From: CALFER01 sp964472395
Lineage (GTDB): Bacteria > CSSED10-310 > CALFER01
Reading direction: 5' to 3'
Length of the DNA stretch: 26,348 bases
Assembly: GCA_964472395.1 (NCBI GenBank)
Contig: CAYYMM010000065.1
Span: 1 to 26,348 of the forward strand
Shown: piece after piece, positions 22,992-26,348 of the stretch
Position numbering within the stretch: position 1 is the stretch's first letter
Layout: each line of letters opens with the position of its first letter
Notes under the pieces: generated by a model
The model's database searches: none
What the model saw: the letters and a program-made list of their open reading frames with translations, nothing else
Told to the model about the DNA's origin: nothing
Program-made: the position numbers and the translations under genes

Positions 22992-24377
22992 CAGAACCTG
23001 AAGCAGTCTGAGTGTCTCGAGTTCGACGATTCTGAGCCTGTAATCGACATCCGATCTGAAATCATTGATGGGTCGGGCAGCTTGAACGGCTGCACGGGCG
23101 ATCGCATTCCGATCGATGTCGAGGAGAGTCTGCCCCGCCATCATGGCTTCTGCTTCCCGGACACGAATCACGGTCGGACCAACCGCACCCATGGCAAATC
23201 CTGGATTGTCGATTTTTCCATCGATCAGTGAAATGGAAATGGCCAGAGACACTTTGGCAATGCACTGTGCGTGTCTGGGCATCGATTTATGAAACACCGA
23301 CCGCATGGTGTCTCCGACGGGAATAACGATATCCGTAATCAATTCGCCGGGTTTGAGATTTGAGCGACCGTTAGCGACAGGGATCGATTCGACCGGATGA
23401 ATCCTTGTTTCTCCTCGTAATCGTGTCCGGATCTGCGCATGCAGCGCGGTGAGGGGCGGATAGCCGTCCGCACAAGCTGCCGCGTTCCCCAGGTTGCCGC
23501 CGATTGTCGCCCTCCTCATGATGTGATCCGATCCGATCATCGACGCCGATTCAGCAAGTGCTCGAGCAAACCGCCTCACAAGCGGATGGGTCGCGATCGC
23601 ATGATAGGTTTCCTGCGGGCCGATCCGCAGTGAACCGTTCACGAGGCTTATTCCTCGGAGATCCTTCAGGCCCGACAAATCGATCCAGATTTCACCACAG
23701 GGTTTCCGATTCGTTTTCTGGACCATCAGATCGGTTCCTCCGGCGAGAAAGCGGAGGGTGGAAGGATCGGCAGCGAGCACATCGATGTCCGCGAGTGATT
23801 CGGGACGGATCACCGAGATGCCTTCGTTCTCTGAGGTTTGCCCGGTATAGTGACGCGGGGTCATCGGGGGCAGGATCGTGCGATCGGAGCGACTTCCACG
23901 GTTACCGAGCGATTCCGCGGCGTTTTTAACCGCCGAAACGATTTTTTCATATCCTGTGCATCGACACAGATTGCCTGCCAAACCCGCTTCGATCTCGGCT
24001 GGAGAAGGATCCGGGTTATCGATCAACAGGCCGGCGGCGGATATGATCATTCCGGGCGTGCAGAAACCACATTGAACCGCACCCTGTGACACGAAGGCGG
24101 ACACGAGTGGATGCGAATCGGCTTCCCTGCCGCTGAATGCCTCGATCGTGATCACCTCACGCCCATCAACATGACAGATCGGAACGATGCACGAATCGAC
24201 CGGAGCGCGATCGAGCAGAACAGTGCAGGCTCCGCATTCCCCCTCCCGGCATCCGTCTTTCGTGCCTGTCAGGCCCAGAACATCGCGTAGCACGCGTTGC
24301 AGAGACATCGTCGGCGAGACGGTCACTTGGGCGTCGCCGCCATTGAGTCTGAAACGGAATGTCTTGATCGAACTCAT
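22983..24377 (-). CDS. Xanthine dehydrogenase-family small subunit: [2Fe-2S] plus FAD domains fused
   Basis: 464 aa. Residues 1-80 are a plant-type ferredoxin domain with Cys43, Cys48, Cys51 and Cys63 for one [2Fe-2S] cluster. Residues 80-160 are the second [2Fe-2S] domain with CGFC (103-106) and CRC (138-140). Residues about 180-460 are the FAD domain with LAGGTDLMV and RRATIGGNLGNAAACADGYPPL. The subunit passes electrons from the molybdenum site to FAD and then to NAD or another acceptor. It matches XdhA of Rhodobacter, or E. coli XdhC and XdhB joined in one chain. Its ATG overlaps the stop of the upstream molybdopterin-subunit gene by 4 bases (ATGA), so the two are translationally coupled. 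The substrate (purine, nicotinate, aldehyde or other) cannot be decided here. Confidence 0.94.
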   Translation of the reverse strand: MSSIKTFRFRLNGGDAQVTVSPTMSLQRVLRDVLGLTGTKDGCREGECGACTVLLDRAPVDSCIVPICHVDGREVITIEAFSGREADSHPLVSAFVSQGAVQCGFCTPGMIISAAGLLIDNPDPSPAEIEAGLAGNLCRCTGYEKIVSAVKNAAESLGNRGSRSDRTILPPMTPRHYTGQTSENEGISVIRPESLADIDVLAADPSTLRFLAGGTDLMVQKTNRKPCGEIWIDLSGLKDLRGISLVNGSLRIGPQETYHAIATHPLVRRFARALAESASMIGSDHIMRRATIGGNLGNAAACADGYPPLTALHAQIRTRLRGETRIHPVESIPVANGRSNLKPGELITDIVIPVGDTMRSVFHKSMPRHAQCIAKVSLAISISLIDGKIDNPGFAMGAVGPTVIRVREAEAMMAGQTLLDIDRNAIARAAVQAARPINDFRSDVDYRLRIVELETLRLLQVLSD

Positions 24378-26348
24378 CGCCCACCCTCCATAGCGCGGAG
24401 ATGCGCAAAGATGTTTTCCGGCCGCAGCGGCAGGGAACGGATTCGAACCCCGAATGCGTTGGCGATGGCATTGGCGATGGCTGGAGCGACACCGATCAGG
24501 GGCGGTTCGCCAATTCCGCGTGCGCCGAACGGTCCCTCCAGGAAAGGATGTTCGACGATGATCGGGATGATTTCGGGAGCATCCGCCGGCGTCGGAATCA
24601 AATACCCGCTGAACCCCGGATTCAGCATCACGCCGTTCGGTGCGATCGCGATTTCCTCCATCATGCCATATCCGAGTCCCTGAAGCGTTCCCCCCTGGAT
24701 TTGACCGGATACCTCGCGTGGATTGATGGCTTTCCCCACATCATGAGCGGCGGCGATGCGCAGAACGCGAACCTCGAAGGTCGCCGGATCGATCTCGACT
24801 TCAACCGCATTGGCCGACCATACATAGGTCATGTAGGGATTCCCCTGTCCCGATTCGCCGAAAGTCGTATCTGGCGCTACGAAGTATCCCGCTGTGGCGA
24901 GTGGCAACCGACGAGAGAGCGCTCCGGTGACTACGTCGCGGTAGGGGATGGAACGCCAGTCCTGATCACGAACCGAATAACGCCCCGGAAACCCGACGAT
25001 CTGGTCGTCAGAGCAGTCCAGCCGTTCGGCTGCGATGCGGTCGAGATGCACACGGAGTTTTCTGCAGGCATCGAGCACGGCGTTGCCGGACATCACCGTG
25101 GTCCGAGAGGCGACGGTGGGACCGGAATCCGGGACACGCGATGTATCGGTGGGACCCAGATGCACCATCTCGAAGGGTGCTGCCAGCGCTTCCGCCGCAA
25201 TCTGGCAGATCACGCTGCGCGCGCCCTGCCCCATCTCGGTGTTCCCGATGTAGACCCGGACCGATCCGTCGCTTTCGATCTGGACATAAGCGCCGGCACG
25301 GGCGAGATGCTTGCCCCCGGCTCCGAGTCCCACACCGTAGAATGAAACCGACACACCCATGCCTCGAAGTTTGGACGATTGGCCGGTCGGGACAACTGCG
25401 GGAGCCGGTTTCCAGCGCTCTGCCCAGCCGATCGCCTCAACAGCTCGCTCCAGGGCTTCCTGCATGCCGCACGAGGTCTCGATCCGGTGATTTGTTGCCG
25501 TAACACCGCCTTCGTGCAGGATATTTCTGCGGCGCAGTTCGAGCGGGTCCATGCCCAGTTTCAGCGCCATTTCATCCACAGCGGATTCGATCGCGAATGC
25601 GACCTGCGGCTGCCCGAATCCTCGAAATGCTCCGCACGGGACCGTATGGGTCGCGACCGCCCGGCCGTGGATACGGACCGCCTCCCAGCAATACGGCCCT
25701 GCCGCATGGACGGTTCCCCTCCACAGCACGATGGGTGACAGTGTGGCGTATGCGCCGCCGTTGAGTGTATAGAGGATGTCGGCAGCGAGTAGTTTTCCCT
25801 CGGAGGTTGCGGCGATGCGTACGCGTGTCACACTGGGATGCCGTTTGCTCATCGCGCGGAAATCTTCCTCACGCGTGTAGATCAAACGAACCGGGCGACG
25901 GGTCATCCAAGCGAGGAGAGCGGCGTGTCCCGCCACGATAGATGGGACATCTTCCTTCCCGCCAAAACCTCCTCCCGTGGTGGTCTGCACGACGACAACC
26001 TTGTTTTTCGGCAAACCCAGAATGGCTGCGACCGCGTCCTGGACATAAAACGGACACTGCATCGATCCCTCGACACGGATGCCGCCGGTATCGTCGCATT
26101 CGGCCAGCATGCCTTGTGTTTCGAGATACGCATGGACCTGATGCGGTGTCCGGTACGTTTGCTCGATTACGACATCTGAGGAGGCCATCAACCGATCCAC
26201 CTCGCCGCGCTCAATATCATAGGCCTTGAAAATGTTGTCTTCGCCGTGAATTCGAGGCGCAGAGGGATTCAGAGCTTCCAGTGGATCGATACACGGAACA
26301 CTCGCACTCCCCTCGACAGAAACGGCCTCGGCTGCGCGAACCGCGTCG
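24374..26348 (-). CDS. Xanthine dehydrogenase-family molybdopterin-binding subunit, 5' end outside the window
   Basis: The frame is open from the right edge (first whole codon at 26347) to the TGA at 24374, giving 657 residues. An internal GTG at 26200 is not the true start, because family-like sequence continues upstream of it (NPSAPRIHGEDNIFKAYDIE). The missing part should be the a/b hammerhead domain and the native start. Molybdopterin-binding motifs are present: TTGGGFGGKED, CGAFRGFGQPQ, NTEMGQGARSV and AAHDVGKAINPREVSGQIQGG. The catalytic Glu lies in GARGIGEPPLIG near the C-terminus. The enzyme hydroxylates its substrate with water-derived oxygen at the Mo centre. The Mo subunit comes before the FeS/FAD subunit, the reverse of the Rhodobacter order. 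Maturation genes such as XdhC may lie further right. Confidence 0.94.
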   Translation of the reverse strand, partial: DAVRAAEAVSVEGSASVPCIDPLEALNPSAPRIHGEDNIFKAYDIERGEVDRLMASSDVVIEQTYRTPHQVHAYLETQGMLAECDDTGGIRVEGSMQCPFYVQDAVAAILGLPKNKVVVVQTTTGGGFGGKEDVPSIVAGHAALLAWMTRRPVRLIYTREEDFRAMSKRHPSVTRVRIAATSEGKLLAADILYTLNGGAYATLSPIVLWRGTVHAAGPYCWEAVRIHGRAVATHTVPCGAFRGFGQPQVAFAIESAVDEMALKLGMDPLELRRRNILHEGGVTATNHRIETSCGMQEALERAVEAIGWAERWKPAPAVVPTGQSSKLRGMGVSVSFYGVGLGAGGKHLARAGAYVQIESDGSVRVYIGNTEMGQGARSVICQIAAEALAAPFEMVHLGPTDTSRVPDSGPTVASRTTVMSGNAVLDACRKLRVHLDRIAAERLDCSDDQIVGFPGRYSVRDQDWRSIPYRDVVTGALSRRLPLATAGYFVAPDTTFGESGQGNPYMTYVWSANAVEVEIDPATFEVRVLRIAAAHDVGKAINPREVSGQIQGGTLQGLGYGMMEEIAIAPNGVMLNPGFSGYLIPTPADAPEIIPIIVEHPFLEGPFGARGIGEPPLIGVAPAIANAIANAFGVRIRSLPLRPENIFAHLRAMEGGR

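Noticed and set aside
24455..24480. Short DNA repeat GGCGATGGCATTGGCGATGG
   Set aside because: It encodes the AIANAIANAF segment normal for the C-terminus of this molybdenum hydroxylase family and is not a separate element.
24401..25345. 314-codon plus-strand open frame
   Set aside because: It is antisense to the molybdopterin subunit, whose family motifs are unmistakable. Its composition is typical of a shadow frame.

Overview
The window is gene-dense and protein-coding throughout. Nineteen genes fill nearly all of it, and I see no rRNA, tRNA, CRISPR array, insertion sequence or phage gene. The gene set suggests an uncultured Gram-negative-type bacterium: many exported proteins with signal peptides, Pro/Thr-rich linkers, beta-propeller proteins, a Mip-type FKBP and a membrane sulfatase-like enzyme. 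I cannot assign a phylum from sequence reading alone. Promoters look like ordinary sigma-70 sites, and ribosome-binding sites are mostly AGGAG-like.

Layout. (1) 1-3171, minus: a large secreted gingipain-type cysteine protease (family C25) whose 3' end lies beyond the left edge. (2) 3385-9402, plus: an exported two-lobed aspartyl protease with a PDZ domain, an exported FKBP isomerase, a translation factor EF-G and a THUMP-domain rRNA methyltransferase. (3) 12403-9364, minus: a membrane-anchored sulfatase-like enzyme with Thr at the nucleophile position, followed by an APP1-type phosphatase. (4) 12607-15497, plus: an iron module made of a DtxR-family repressor fused to FeoA, overlapping feoB. 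A strong promoter covered by two palindromes precedes it. (5) 22542-15487, minus: a secreted peptidylarginine/agmatine deiminase-like protein, ThiI, and two secreted Asp-box propeller proteins. (6) 22719-22991, plus: a small FYDLN zinc-ribbon protein. (7) 26348-22983, minus: a two-gene xanthine-dehydrogenase-family molybdenum hydroxylase, with its molybdopterin subunit cut by the right edge.

Most interesting points. The window holds both a secreted C25 protease and a secreted PPAD-like deiminase. In Porphyromonas gingivalis this pair cooperates: gingipain exposes C-terminal arginines and PPAD converts them to citrulline. Here both proteins carry Pro/Thr linkers, and the deiminase linker leads to a roughly 120-residue C-terminal domain that may be a shared sorting or anchoring module. 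The iron regulator combines an MntR-like Asp with a DtxR-like Cys in its metal site. A strong hairpin before EF-G contains its presumed ribosome-binding site. All three convergent gene pairs overlap at their 3' ends.
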